From NCBI RefSeq assembly GCF_014836325.1, contig NZ_JACSQZ010000001.1:54739-118738 (forward strand): 64,000 bases of DNA. Direction: 5' to 3'. Source of the stretch: Clostridium gallinarum. GTDB lineage: Bacteria; Bacillota; Clostridia; Clostridiales; Clostridiaceae. The notes beneath the pieces were generated by a model that saw only the letters and a list, made by a program, of their open reading frames with translations, was not told the origin of the DNA and made no database searches. Shown here piece by piece: positions 54,255 through 62,718 of this stretch (position 1 is its first letter; every line of letters starts with the position of its first letter). A program made the position numbers and the translations under genes.

Positions 54255-55799
54255 TTAGTTTAATCCTTCAAAATAATCCTTAATAAGATCCTTTAAGCTT
54301 TCTGGTAAATTACTATTATTAGCACCTTCTAAAGCGCTATTAGTGTAATCCCCTATGACCTTATCATAATCTATCTTATTCCCATCTAAATTAAATCCAT
54401 TTTCTGAATCTATACTTTGAGAATCTCCATTTTCATTTTTATTTCCAGTTAAGTTTTCATCATTCCCAACATCTCTTCCTGGGATATACACTTGTTCTCC
54501 TGGCTTATTATCTATATCATTTTCATTTCCTACATCACTTCCAGTATCCCAGCCTTGACCTGATCCACTTCCGCTTCCTTGTCCTTGACCATTTCCTGAA
54601 CCACTTCCAGAACCTTCTCCTTCCCCAGAGCCTTCTCCTTCTCCAGAACCCTCACCTTCTCCAGTTCCTTCACCTTTATTTTTATTACCACTACTATTGT
54701 TTTGTGAATTTTCAATAGCTTCCTTTAAGGCTTCAGCATCTAACTTTCCATCTAAAACTGAATTTGAAGCATTTTCTAAAGCTTCCTTTAAATTTTCATC
54801 ATTAACACCTTCAGCTGCACTTGCTAAGGATTTTGATAAATTATTAAGCTCACTTGAACTCATATTTCCTATAGATTTCTTTAAATTTCCTAATGCCTTT
54901 TCTAAAGCTTCACTATCCTTTGATAATACAGCCTCACCTAAATCTTTACTTTCTTTTTTCTTTATAAGTTCATTAGTAAGCTTATTTAAATCTTTTTTAG
55001 CTTCTTCTTCTTTTTCTTTATTAAATTTATCTAATAAATTCTTTTGCATATTTTCTATATCTTCTTTGCTTTTTTCACTGCTTGATTTTTCTTTTGCCTC
55101 TTCTAGCTTCTTTTCCATTCTTTCTAAGGTTTTATTTACATCAAGCTTTTTATCACTTTCTTTTAATTCCTTCTTTGCATCTTCTAATATCTTTTTTATT
55201 GCTTCCTTTTCTTCTTCTGATAAATTTTCTAACTTATCCACATTTTTACTTTCTTCTTCAACCTTCTTAACATATTCCTGTTGATACTTATTGAATTCTC
55301 TTATATTACTAGCTTCCTTTTTAGCTGTTGTATCTATAAAAGAAGTTAAAAAACATAGACAAATTAATGATATGACTAAAATTATTTGTTTTTTATCTAT
55401 AGAAATTTTTAGATTTTCTTTGATATTAAAATTTTTAATAAACTTTACAGTATCATTTTTTTGAGCAATAGATATATTATCTTCTTCATTTATAAATTCT
55501 AAAGATGTAGTTAATCTTTCTTTTAACCCCTTAGAATCTACTATTAATGCAACCTTTTTATTATCTGGTGCTTTAATAAATCCAAAAACTATAATTCCTA
55601 TTAAGCCTATTATAAGTATTCCTAAAGAAATCTCTTCTATATAAGGAATAGTTATAAATAAAGATATTAATAGTAAGGATAATATTAAGCATAATAGGTA
55701 TTTTAAACCTATTATGCTTAAATTAATTATAAAGTTAGCTTTAATTCTTTTTGATGCCTTTTTTATAAAGGTTAATATTTCATTATTTAAAGAATTCAT
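54255..55799 (-). CDS. Membrane protein with coiled coil and Gly/Ser/Glu repeats
   Basis: No named family recognised. Of 514 residues, the first 160 hold three membrane segments (about 29-50, 55-72 and 137-155). Residues about 160-300 are a strongly charged coiled coil (for example VEEESKNVDKLENLSEEEKE), and 300-370 continue as Ser/Asn/Leu-rich helix. Residues about 375-420 are a repeat of GEGSGEGEGSG type turning into GQGQGSGSGSG, then a disordered Asn/Gly/Asp-rich end. It occupies the place in the operon where DUF4175-like helical membrane proteins are found in other MoxR clusters. A scaffold role between ATPase and VWA partners would fit its shape. Confidence 0.8.
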   Translation of the reverse strand: MNSLNNEILTFIKKASKRIKANFIINLSIIGLKYLLCLILSLLLISLFITIPYIEEISLGILIIGLIGIIVFGFIKAPDNKKVALIVDSKGLKERLTTSLEFINEEDNISIAQKNDTVKFIKNFNIKENLKISIDKKQIILVISLICLCFLTSFIDTTAKKEASNIREFNKYQQEYVKKVEEESKNVDKLENLSEEEKEAIKKILEDAKKELKESDKKLDVNKTLERMEKKLEEAKEKSSSEKSKEDIENMQKNLLDKFNKEKEEEAKKDLNKLTNELIKKKESKDLGEAVLSKDSEALEKALGNLKKSIGNMSSSELNNLSKSLASAAEGVNDENLKEALENASNSVLDGKLDAEALKEAIENSQNNSSGNKNKGEGTGEGEGSGEGEGSGEGEGSGSGSGNGQGQGSGSGSGQGWDTGSDVGNENDIDNKPGEQVYIPGRDVGNDENLTGNKNENGDSQSIDSENGFNLDGNKIDYDKVIGDYTNSALEGANNSNLPESLKDLIKDYFEGLN

Positions 55800-55803
55800 T
55801 TTG

Positions 55804-56694
55804 CTACTCCTTTACTTTTTTCTTTGACCTTTCTTTTTTTCTTAATTTAAATTTCTTTCTATTTAATGGATTTAATCTTCTTCCAGCTAAAAATATAAAT
55901 ATAAAACTTAATATAATTTGAACTCCAATACTAATATAATCTGCATATTTTGAAAGCCCCACTTGTCCTATAAAGTACACAGAATTCCCTCCAAAACCAA
56001 CTTGATTAGATAACATTACAAAAAATCCAGTAGCAGGACTTAAGTAAGCAATTGGTGAAATCTCTGGAGTTTTTCCATTGTAACCCATTCTGTACGTATT
56101 GATTAGAAGGAAGATATAAGCAATTACTATTGTTCCTACAAATATAAATAACACTAAAGCATAAGTTAATGCTGTTGCAACCTTTGAAGTTTTAGAGTAC
56201 GTAGAAATAAATACTCCAATAGAACCTACAAATATTGTACTAATTATAAAAGATCCAACTAAAATCAAAATATTTCCAAGCTTAATACCACCTATTAATC
56301 CACAAATAGCATATAAAGGTATTGTACAAATTATTAGCATTATTACTTTTAATGATGATGCTAGTAGCTTTCCAAATATTATTTGAAATGAACTTAATCT
56401 TGTTGATAGCAAAATATCTAGTGTTTGCTTTTCTCTTTCTGAGCATATTGAAGTTGATGTTAATGATGGCACTATAAACATTAATAATATAGCTTGAATT
56501 ACTGCCATAATAATATAAAGAGTAACTGCTCCTTGTGGATTTACTCCTGATGCATAAACATCTGAGCTATAACTGCTATAAAATATTAAAGTACCTACTG
56601 ATAAAACTGCAATATATACTAATAACATTAAAGAAAATCTTGGAGTTCTTACAGATAATTTACTTTCATTTCTTAAAACCGGATTTAACTTCAT
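55804..56694 (-). CDS. ABC-2-type transporter permease
   Basis: Integral membrane subunit of 296 aa with six segments, similar to NosY/GldF-like ABC-2 permeases. The first cytoplasmic part (NPVLRNESKLSVRTPRFSLML) precedes segment 1, and the conserved cytoplasmic stretch CSEREKQTLDILLSTRLSSFQIIFGKLLASS (about residue 83-115) after segment 2 is a reliable marker of this family. It starts 3 bp after the ATPase stop. The very basic C-terminal tail (LRKKERSKKKVKE) is probably cytoplasmic. It forms an exporter with the upstream ATPase, and operon order implies it moves a component needed by the VWA complex. Confidence 0.9.
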   Translation of the reverse strand: MKLNPVLRNESKLSVRTPRFSLMLLVYIAVLSVGTLIFYSSYSSDVYASGVNPQGAVTLYIIMAVIQAILLMFIVPSLTSTSICSEREKQTLDILLSTRLSSFQIIFGKLLASSLKVIMLIICTIPLYAICGLIGGIKLGNILILVGSFIISTIFVGSIGVFISTYSKTSKVATALTYALVLFIFVGTIVIAYIFLLINTYRMGYNGKTPEISPIAYLSPATGFFVMLSNQVGFGGNSVYFIGQVGLSKYADYISIGVQIILSFIFIFLAGRRLNPLNRKKFKLRKKERSKKKVKE

Positions 56695-56697
56695 ATT

Positions 56698-57633
56698 CTA
56701 TTTCCCTCCTTTATTATCATCTTCAGTTATTTGTATAAAGACTTCTTCTAAGTTTCCTGCTGCCTTGCTATAGCTTATAACAGGAATATCCTTCAATATT
56801 AAATCTTTTAAAATATCTTTAGCTTCTTTATCTCCACCAGCTAAATTTATAGTAACTTTATTACCATCTATATATATTTCTTTAACCTCTGATTTTTCTT
56901 TTAATAACTTTATTGCACCCTCTACATTATCCATAACTGTTATATTTATAGGGGCAGTACCTGATGCCATAAGCATAACTTCTTCTACAGTTCCTTCACA
57001 AACTATATCCCCATTTTTAATTATTCCAATTCTAGTACAAATCTCACCAAGTTCAGATAAAATATGAGAAGAAACTATTATGGTTTTACCCATTTCTCTT
57101 AAGTTCTTTAATATTCCTTTCATTTCAAATCTTGCCCTTGGGTCCATACCTGATGCTGGCTCATCTAATATTAATAATTCTGGATTATGAACTAAACATC
57201 TGGCTAAGCATAATCTTTGCTTCATTCCTCTAGAAAGTCCATCTACATTGGCATCCCATTTATCCTTAAGATTAACAAGTTCTAATAAATCCATAGATAA
57301 CTGTCTTGCTTCTTCTCCAACAATCCCATATATAGATGCATAAAATTCTAAATACTCTATAGCTCTTAAATTATCATATACTCCAAAGAAATCTGGCATA
57401 TATCCTATTTTATCTTTTAAAGCTTTATTATTCTTAATTGCATCTATTCCATCTACATATACTTCACCACTATCTGGAGATAAAAGTCCTGATACTATTT
57501 TCATAGTTGTACTTTTTCCTGCTCCATTTGGTCCTATAAATCCAAAAATTTCACCTTTTTCAATTTCTAAATTTACTCCCTTTAACGCTTTAAAATTACC
57601 ATAAGATTTTTCAAGATTCTTTATAACTAGCAT
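56698..57633 (-). CDS. ABC transporter ATP-binding protein (CcmA/NatA type)
   Basis: Cytoplasmic ATPase of 311 aa working with the next gene's permease. Motifs: GPNGAGKSTTMKIVSGLL (Walker A, residue 33 on), GLSRGMKQRLCLARCLV (signature, with S-R in place of S-G), LLILDEPASGMDP (Walker B) and VSSHIL (H-loop). A C-terminal 75-residue extension (about 235-311) is typical of ABC-2 exporters of this class. Its ATG overlaps the stop codon of the 803-aa gene by one base. The family includes Gld-type, antibiotic and copper-related exporters, so the substrate stays open. Confidence 0.93.
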   Translation of the reverse strand: MLVIKNLEKSYGNFKALKGVNLEIEKGEIFGFIGPNGAGKSTTMKIVSGLLSPDSGEVYVDGIDAIKNNKALKDKIGYMPDFFGVYDNLRAIEYLEFYASIYGIVGEEARQLSMDLLELVNLKDKWDANVDGLSRGMKQRLCLARCLVHNPELLILDEPASGMDPRARFEMKGILKNLREMGKTIIVSSHILSELGEICTRIGIIKNGDIVCEGTVEEVMLMASGTAPINITVMDNVEGAIKLLKEKSEVKEIYIDGNKVTINLAGGDKEAKDILKDLILKDIPVISYSKAAGNLEEVFIQITEDDNKGGK

Positions 57634-60044
57634 TATCTATCCCTCCCCTTAACAGTAATTCTTGGAATCATTGATTGACCACCCTTACCTGAATCAGTCA
57701 CTATATACTTAACTTTAACTGTATTATTATCTATATAATTTTCTAAATCCTTAATTTTTTCATAGCCTTGAGACATTAAAAATTTATCATAAGTTCCTGT
57801 TTTATAGTTATAAATATACTTTTCTGCATTATCTCCTTGAGAATATCCATATCTATCTATTCCTTCTTTAATAATTAAATCTAAAACTTCTATATTTTCA
57901 TCAATTTCATATTTAAATACTACTTCACCTTGACCATAAATATATCCACCATAGTCATCTATATGAACATTAGTAGAAGAAGACTCTACAGTATAATCAA
58001 AATATCCATCTGGGAAGTTATAATTACCATCCTTATCTTTAAAATCTAAATCAATATCTTGAACTATTGCTGTTGTATCAAACTTTGAAACTGATTTATT
58101 ATTAAAATTAATGTCATAATCTATAGGTAGCTTTGTAATAGCAATTAACTTAATATCTCTATTAATACTAATTTCCTCAGAAACAGCTCCTATTAATGCG
58201 GATACTCTTAATATATTTTCAAACTCCTCTGAATTTATATCCCCCTTCTTATTCCATTTAGCATCATAATATTTTTGATTTAAAGTATCAGAATAAGCTT
58301 GAAGTCCGTTAGCTCCTGCTACTTTTAAATCACTAAAGTCTTTTTCTTCATCTTTATTTATTGAACCAATATCCCATACATTTCTTCCTGCTACTACTAT
58401 TAATTTTTTAATATAATAACCTAAAGTATTCTTAACTTTTCCATTTAAGTTTCCTTCGGATAGATTAAAAGAAGATTCAATTTTAGATATTATTTCTTCC
58501 TTTCCAACAACCTGAAAAGTTTTCATATCTAAAGCATCACTATTACTAAAAGTAAAATAAGAATTATTTCCACTATAAGTTGTCTTAACTCTTAAAACAT
58601 TACTTACTGTATCTTCATCAGGATTACCATAATAGTAATTGTCTGCAGTTAAATAACTCATATTTAAATTTTCTGGTTTTTCAATTATTACATCAGCTTT
58701 ATATTTACTACCTATTCCTAGATATCCTTTAATACTTGCTTTTCCACTTTTATCTACTGAAACAATATTGTTTTGATTTAACACAATATCATTTACCCTT
58801 GTAGATGATCCCATAAAGTAAATTATAAAAGCAAAAACTATAGATATTACAGGAATTGCAATCCAAGTTAAATCTCTCTTATTTAACTTCTTTAAAACTA
58901 AATAAGCTATTATTCCAACTATAAGTGCATATAAAGAAAGAACTACTATTAAAGATTTAACAGATACTATTTTATTTATTGGAATATTTCTTGTTAATTC
59001 ACTTGTTCTATAATATTGCTGATTATATCCACCATTCATACTATTTTGAAAAAATGTATTTGAGGCATCTGATATTATATTCTTAAAAAACTCCCCTGAA
59101 TCCTTTGATGATATTAAAGGCTCTAAACCTAAATCAAAGGTTGTAACTATTATTTCTCCTTTTCCCCTTGTAACTGAATAAGCTAAAGGAGTATCATTAC
59201 TTCCACTTTTAAGCTTGCCATCTTTTATTTCTAAATTTGAAACAATAAGCTTTAAATCATCATTTATTAACTTAATATTTTTTTCCTTACTTCCATTTGA
59301 TTTTATATCTAAGAAATTATTATCTATATTCTTTACAGTTTTTCCTTCATTAGCTCCTGAACCAATTATTAATGTTCCACCTTTATTAATCCAAGAATTT
59401 AAAGCATTATATTGTTCATCTTTTAAGTTAGACATATTGTAATTATTAATAAGAATAATGTCTAATCCATCTATATTTAAACTATTTTCTCCAATTATCT
59501 TTTCATCTAATTGAACCTTTTCAATTACACCGTTATATCCAGGGTTATTAGTATTTGTAAAGCTTATACTTCCTGTATAGCTTAAAGAAGTTTGATCATC
59601 ACTTAATACTCCCATAAATAAATTAGATTCGCTTACTCTACCATTAGAAATTAAGCTTTTCTTTTCAAATAAAACTTTTCCATTTTCAACAAGGTTAACT
59701 GTTATTTTGCTATAACCTTCTAATAATTTTATTGGTATAGTTACCTTCCCAGTCTCACCCTCTGAAACTGAAATTTCTTTACTATAAGCATCATATGTAG
59801 ATGAATATGAACCACTTGTTCTTATTTCTACCTCTCCATTAAAGTCCTTTTCTAGACTCGTAAATTCCACAGTAACAGGAATATACTTTAATGCTCTGTA
59901 CTTGCCTTCTATACCTGAAGTAACTTTCACTTCGTAAGCTTCACTTTTAGTATCTGCCTTGGTAATTAAATTACTAAAATTTAAAGTAATAATTGCTAAA
60001 ACCATAAACACTACTAATAAGCTTTTTTTGAAAAATAGTCTCAT
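57633..60044 (-). CDS. Exported membrane protein heading the MoxR/VWA operon
   Basis: First gene of the eight-gene operon. The 803-aa product has a signal peptide (MRLFFKKSLLVVFMVLAIITL, cleavage near residue 31). Ig-like segments follow to about 150, then an amidotransferase-like fold with LDIILINNYNMSNLKDEQYN and WINKGGTLIIGSGAN (about 190-235). Two membrane segments lie near 365-415, and a large extracytoplasmic C-terminal region holds no recognised domain. No catalytic Cys-His-Glu triad is visible, so the domain is probably structural. The layout (Ig plus GATase-like plus mid-protein membrane spans) recurs in proteins beside MoxR in Firmicutes; function is unknown. Confidence 0.8.
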   Translation of the reverse strand: MRLFFKKSLLVVFMVLAIITLNFSNLITKADTKSEAYEVKVTSGIEGKYRALKYIPVTVEFTSLEKDFNGEVEIRTSGSYSSTYDAYSKEISVSEGETGKVTIPIKLLEGYSKITVNLVENGKVLFEKKSLISNGRVSESNLFMGVLSDDQTSLSYTGSISFTNTNNPGYNGVIEKVQLDEKIIGENSLNIDGLDIILINNYNMSNLKDEQYNALNSWINKGGTLIIGSGANEGKTVKNIDNNFLDIKSNGSKEKNIKLINDDLKLIVSNLEIKDGKLKSGSNDTPLAYSVTRGKGEIIVTTFDLGLEPLISSKDSGEFFKNIISDASNTFFQNSMNGGYNQQYYRTSELTRNIPINKIVSVKSLIVVLSLYALIVGIIAYLVLKKLNKRDLTWIAIPVISIVFAFIIYFMGSSTRVNDIVLNQNNIVSVDKSGKASIKGYLGIGSKYKADVIIEKPENLNMSYLTADNYYYGNPDEDTVSNVLRVKTTYSGNNSYFTFSNSDALDMKTFQVVGKEEIISKIESSFNLSEGNLNGKVKNTLGYYIKKLIVVAGRNVWDIGSINKDEEKDFSDLKVAGANGLQAYSDTLNQKYYDAKWNKKGDINSEEFENILRVSALIGAVSEEISINRDIKLIAITKLPIDYDINFNNKSVSKFDTTAIVQDIDLDFKDKDGNYNFPDGYFDYTVESSSTNVHIDDYGGYIYGQGEVVFKYEIDENIEVLDLIIKEGIDRYGYSQGDNAEKYIYNYKTGTYDKFLMSQGYEKIKDLENYIDNNTVKVKYIVTDSGKGGQSMIPRITVKGRDR

Positions 60045-60244
60045 TATCTTTCCCCCTAATTTATAAAATTTCTTACATATTATAAGTCTAGACCAAATAA
60101 TAGAAATTTACCTTAACAAAATCTTAAAATTTCCTTATTTTCTCTAAATATACTTATCTTATAGCTTTAATTCTAACATTATTATTTTCTTATTTCCACA
60201 ATATGTTAAATGTATATTTTTTTGTAATACTTTTATCTTTCTTA

Positions 60245-60287
60245 TAAAAAATATAGTCCATAAATTTATTAATATAAATTCATAGAC
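60245..60287 (-). terminator. Terminator of the 72-aa zinc-ribbon gene
   Basis: GTCTATGAATTTAT pairs with ATAAATTTATGGAC on the minus strand and is followed by TATATTTTTTATA, 10 bp past the stop codon. The remainder of 60045-60296 is AT-rich and should contain the promoter of the VWA operon, which I cannot place with confidence. Confidence 0.75.
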
Positions 60288-60296
60288 CACTTATAA

Positions 60297-60515
60297 TTAT
60301 TTATTATATTTTTCTTTTAGTTTATTTATATCTTCTCTACTATCTACCCATTCTTCAGTATATCCACAATTACAACATAAATATCTAGTTACATTTACTG
60401 TACCCTTCCAAAAACCTACTTGTATGTTATTACCTGTTCCATAAGGCCCTGTTACTCCTGGTATCTTTATAATATTTTTATCATTACACTTTGGACAAAC
60501 TCTGCTATTTTTCAT
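60297..60515 (-). CDS. Small zinc-ribbon protein of 72 aa
   Basis: Two CxxC knuckles (RVCPKCND at residues 5-12 and YLCCNCGY at about 45-52) mark a zinc ribbon. Between them is a conserved-looking Gly-rich loop (GVTGPYGTGNNIQVG), and a short charged helix ends the protein (SREDINKLKEKY). This corresponds to a small uncharacterised zinc-finger family of Firmicutes; I know no assigned function. GGGG is found about 11 bases before the ATG. It is transcribed on its own, upstream of the VWA operon and separated from it by a terminator. Confidence 0.85.
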   Translation of the reverse strand: MKNSRVCPKCNDKNIIKIPGVTGPYGTGNNIQVGFWKGTVNVTRYLCCNCGYTEEWVDSREDINKLKEKYNK

Positions 60516-60649
60516 ATTCTCTAATCCCCTTTATCTTTTTACTTTCTATTTATAATAATATTACAAATCATTTATTCTATATTTTACCATTATCATAAAT
60601 ATCTTATTTAGAATACATTAACTATATATTAATACTTTAAGGAGCTTTT

Positions 60650-61459
60650 ATGAAATATTTTATTAAAACCTTTGATAATGCTAGGATTTTAGTAGAAGAT
60701 CTTAATTCTGATATAGAAAAAACAATATTATTTATACATGGATGGCCACTAAATCATAATGTATTTGAATACCAATTAGATTTTTTCCCTGATAAAGGAT
60801 ATCGTTGTATAGGTGTTGATTTAAGAGGCTTTGGTGAATCTGATAGGCCTTATAATAATTACGACTATGATACTATGGCATCAGATGTAAAGAAAATAAT
60901 AGATATTTTAGACTTAAAAGATATAACCTTAGTAGGACATTCTATGGGTGGTGCTATAGCTCTTAGATATTTATCTAAATATAATTGCCATGGAGTTTCT
61001 AAACTTTCTTTAATAGGTGCTGCAGCTCCTAGCTGGGTAAAAACTAAGGATTTCCCATATGGCTTTACTGAGGATACTGTTAATGCTTTTATTAAAGACT
61101 CTCTTTCTGATAGGCCAAACCTTTTAAAGAATGTATCAGATAAATTCTTTTTTAAATATATATCTAGCCCTATGTTAAATTGGTTTAGTAATATTACTTT
61201 AAGTGCTTCTCCTTGGGGAACTTTTAAGTGTCTGATTAGTTTAAGAGAGGAAAGATTATTTGAAGATATTGAAAAAGTTAGTATTCCAACTTTAATTCTT
61301 CATGGAGTACATGATTTAATTTGTCCATATGAATTTGCTAAATATTTAAATGAAAAGATTAAAAATTCCACTTTAGTTCCATTAAATGAAAGTGGTCATG
61401 GAGCTTTTATAGAAGAAAAAGACAAGGTAAATATAACCTTATTAAACTTTATAAAGTAG
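60650..61459 (+). CDS. Alpha/beta-fold hydrolase
   Basis: Cytoplasmic serine hydrolase of 269 aa. LFIHGWPLNHNVF near residue 30 forms the oxyanion hole, LRGFGESDRP follows strand 4, and the nucleophile Ser is in LVGHSMGGA near residue 101. The Asp is in LILHGVHDLICP near residue 217 and the His in NESGHGAFIEE near residue 246. The cap domain spans about 125-195. Sequence style resembles haloperoxidase/esterase-type members (HGWP, GHSMGG). The ATG has AAGGAG six bases upstream. The gene is isolated; three stem-loop repeat elements begin 2-3 bp after its stop. Substrate unknown. Confidence 0.9.
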   Translation: MKYFIKTFDNARILVEDLNSDIEKTILFIHGWPLNHNVFEYQLDFFPDKGYRCIGVDLRGFGESDRPYNNYDYDTMASDVKKIIDILDLKDITLVGHSMGGAIALRYLSKYNCHGVSKLSLIGAAAPSWVKTKDFPYGFTEDTVNAFIKDSLSDRPNLLKNVSDKFFFKYISSPMLNWFSNITLSASPWGTFKCLISLREERLFEDIEKVSIPTLILHGVHDLICPYEFAKYLNEKIKNSTLVPLNESGHGAFIEEKDKVNITLLNFIK

Positions 61460-61461
61460 CA

Positions 61462-61534
61462 AAAGAGATAAACATTATATTCCTTGCTCCGTCGCATACG
61501 CTCCAAGTCGCCGTCATACAATGTTTATCTCTTT
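61462..61534. repeat. Palindromic repeat, type A, copy A3
   Basis: A 73-bp element with perfect arms AAAGAGATAAACATT/AATGTTTATCTCTTT and core CCGTCGCATACGCTCCAAG then TCGCC. It begins right after the alpha/beta hydrolase stop codon and is followed by TGCAAACTAAATAAATA. Confidence 0.9.
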
Positions 61535-61561
61535 GCAAACTAAATAAATAAAATTATAAAA

Positions 61562-61633
61562 TAAGTTTTAAAATATCATATCCAGGTTCCGTCGCATGGC
61601 TCCAAGTCAACCTCATACAATGTTTATCTCTTT
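61562..61633. repeat. A/B chimeric repeat
   Basis: The left half is type B (TTTTAAAATATCATATCCAGG then TTCCGTCGC), and the right half is type A (CTCATACAATGTTTATCTCTTT). The outer arms cannot pair. It looks like a recombinant of a B and an A element across the shared core. ACAAACTTAATGAAGG follows. Confidence 0.85.
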
Positions 61634-61647
61634 ACAAACTTAATGAA

Positions 61648-61693
61648 GGAAATTATAAAAATATTATTCTAGGGTAATGTTTTTATAATTTCC
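61648..61693. repeat. Companion hairpin C3
   Basis: GGAAATTATAAAAATATTA pairs with TAATGTTTTTATAATTTCC with one mismatch. It has the position and outline of C1/C2 but a different stem sequence, and lies 33 bp past the glycerophosphodiesterase stop codon. Confidence 0.75.
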
Positions 61694-61726
61694 AAAAGGA
61701 TAAAATAAGTGTTCGGATATTACTGT

Positions 61727-62443
61727 CTATTTTGTTAGGATTTCATTTAATAATTCTGGGTAGTCTGTGAATACTCCATCTACCTTATTTGCAATACACA
61801 TTCTCATGTAAATTGGATTGTTAACTGTAAATATATTTACTTTTAAATTATTTTTATGTGCTTCTTTTATTAATTCTTCATTTACAAGTCTTAAATCTGG
61901 ATGTATATACTCTACTCCTAAGGCTTTTGCATACTCTGCTACATTTTCTATAGGTTTTTCATATAACATTCCTGTTTTTATATTGCTTATTAATTTAACT
62001 TTTTTTATTGATTCGTGATTGAAGCTAGATAATATAATTTTGTCTTGGATTTTATATTTTTTTATTAAATTAACTACATCCTCTTCTATTCCTTCATATC
62101 TTATTACATCAGTTTTTAATTCAATGTTTAATAAGATGTCTTTATCCTTTATTAAATCTAAAACTTCTTCTAATGTTGGAATATGACATTCTTTATTATC
62201 TCTAAAAAGTTTTTTTCTGCTTTTTAGTTCCTTTAATTCTTTTAATGTAAAATCCTTAACTAAACCTCTTCCAATAAAAGTACGTTCAACATCTTCATCA
62301 TGTATTACTACTAATTTGTTATCTTTACTTTTATGAACATCAATTTCTAATCCATTTGCTCCAGACTTTATACCTTCTTTCAATGATAATATAGTGTTTT
62401 CAGGATAATCATTACTTGCTCCTCTGTGAGCAAAATTAATCAT
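61727..62443 (-). CDS. Glycerophosphodiester phosphodiesterase
   Basis: Hydrolyses glycerophosphodiesters to glycerol 3-phosphate and an alcohol. The metal and catalytic residues are at NFAHRGASNDYPENT (His-Arg plus Glu) and GLEIDVHKSKDNKLVVIHDEDVERTF (E-x-D and second His), both in the first 60 residues; the barrel follows, with LNIELKTD and VFTDYPELL near the end. The start chosen is the ATG at 62441-62443 after AAGGAGAC, giving 238 aa; a longer frame 14 codons upstream lacks a signal. There is no signal peptide, so the enzyme is cytoplasmic (UgpQ-like). Transcribed alone. Confidence 0.92.
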   Translation of the reverse strand: MINFAHRGASNDYPENTILSLKEGIKSGANGLEIDVHKSKDNKLVVIHDEDVERTFIGRGLVKDFTLKELKELKSRKKLFRDNKECHIPTLEEVLDLIKDKDILLNIELKTDVIRYEGIEEDVVNLIKKYKIQDKIILSSFNHESIKKVKLISNIKTGMLYEKPIENVAEYAKALGVEYIHPDLRLVNEELIKEAHKNNLKVNIFTVNNPIYMRMCIANKVDGVFTDYPELLNEILTK

Positions 62444-62580
62444 AATTTTAGTCTCCTTATATATTAAAATTTTTAAAAACAACAATATTTATTATCAAAA
62501 TTTTTAAAGAATAAATTTAACACTATAATTGTAAATTTATTCTTTCTAAAAGTAAATTTATTTTTTATTATATGCAAAAA

Positions 62581-62649
62581 AAGTGTTAAAATATCATATT
62601 AGGTTTTGGTACAAACTCCAAGTCACCTTGCTATGATAGCTTAACACTT
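62581..62649. repeat. Palindromic repeat, type B, copy B5 (degenerate)
   Basis: A 69-bp element with arms AAGTGTTAAAATATCATA/TATGATAGCTTAACACTT (two mismatches). The left core half is decayed (TTAGGTTTTGGTACAAA), whereas the right half (CTCCAAGTCACCTTGC) is intact. It lies 70 bp past the superoxide dismutase stop, with TTTTTTTGC on the minus strand, so it probably still terminates that gene. Confidence 0.85.
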
Positions 62650-62657
62650 CAAAATTA

Positions 62658-62694
62658 AATAGTATAAATTATATTTTTATAATTTTGCTATTTT
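62658..62694. repeat. Companion hairpin after B5
   Basis: AAATAGTATAAATTATA and TATAATTTTGCTATTT pair imperfectly around TTTT. The position relative to B5 matches C1-C3. Confidence 0.5.
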
Positions 62695-62718
62695 TAAATA
62701 ATCTAAACTTTTAACCTC

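Noticed and set aside
54697..55284. Open frame of 195 codons on the plus strand inside the coiled-coil gene
   Set aside because: It is the antisense of a Lys/Glu-rich coiled coil, giving Ser/Phe/Leu-rich nonsense. It has no ribosome binding site, and the minus-strand gene is part of a tight operon.
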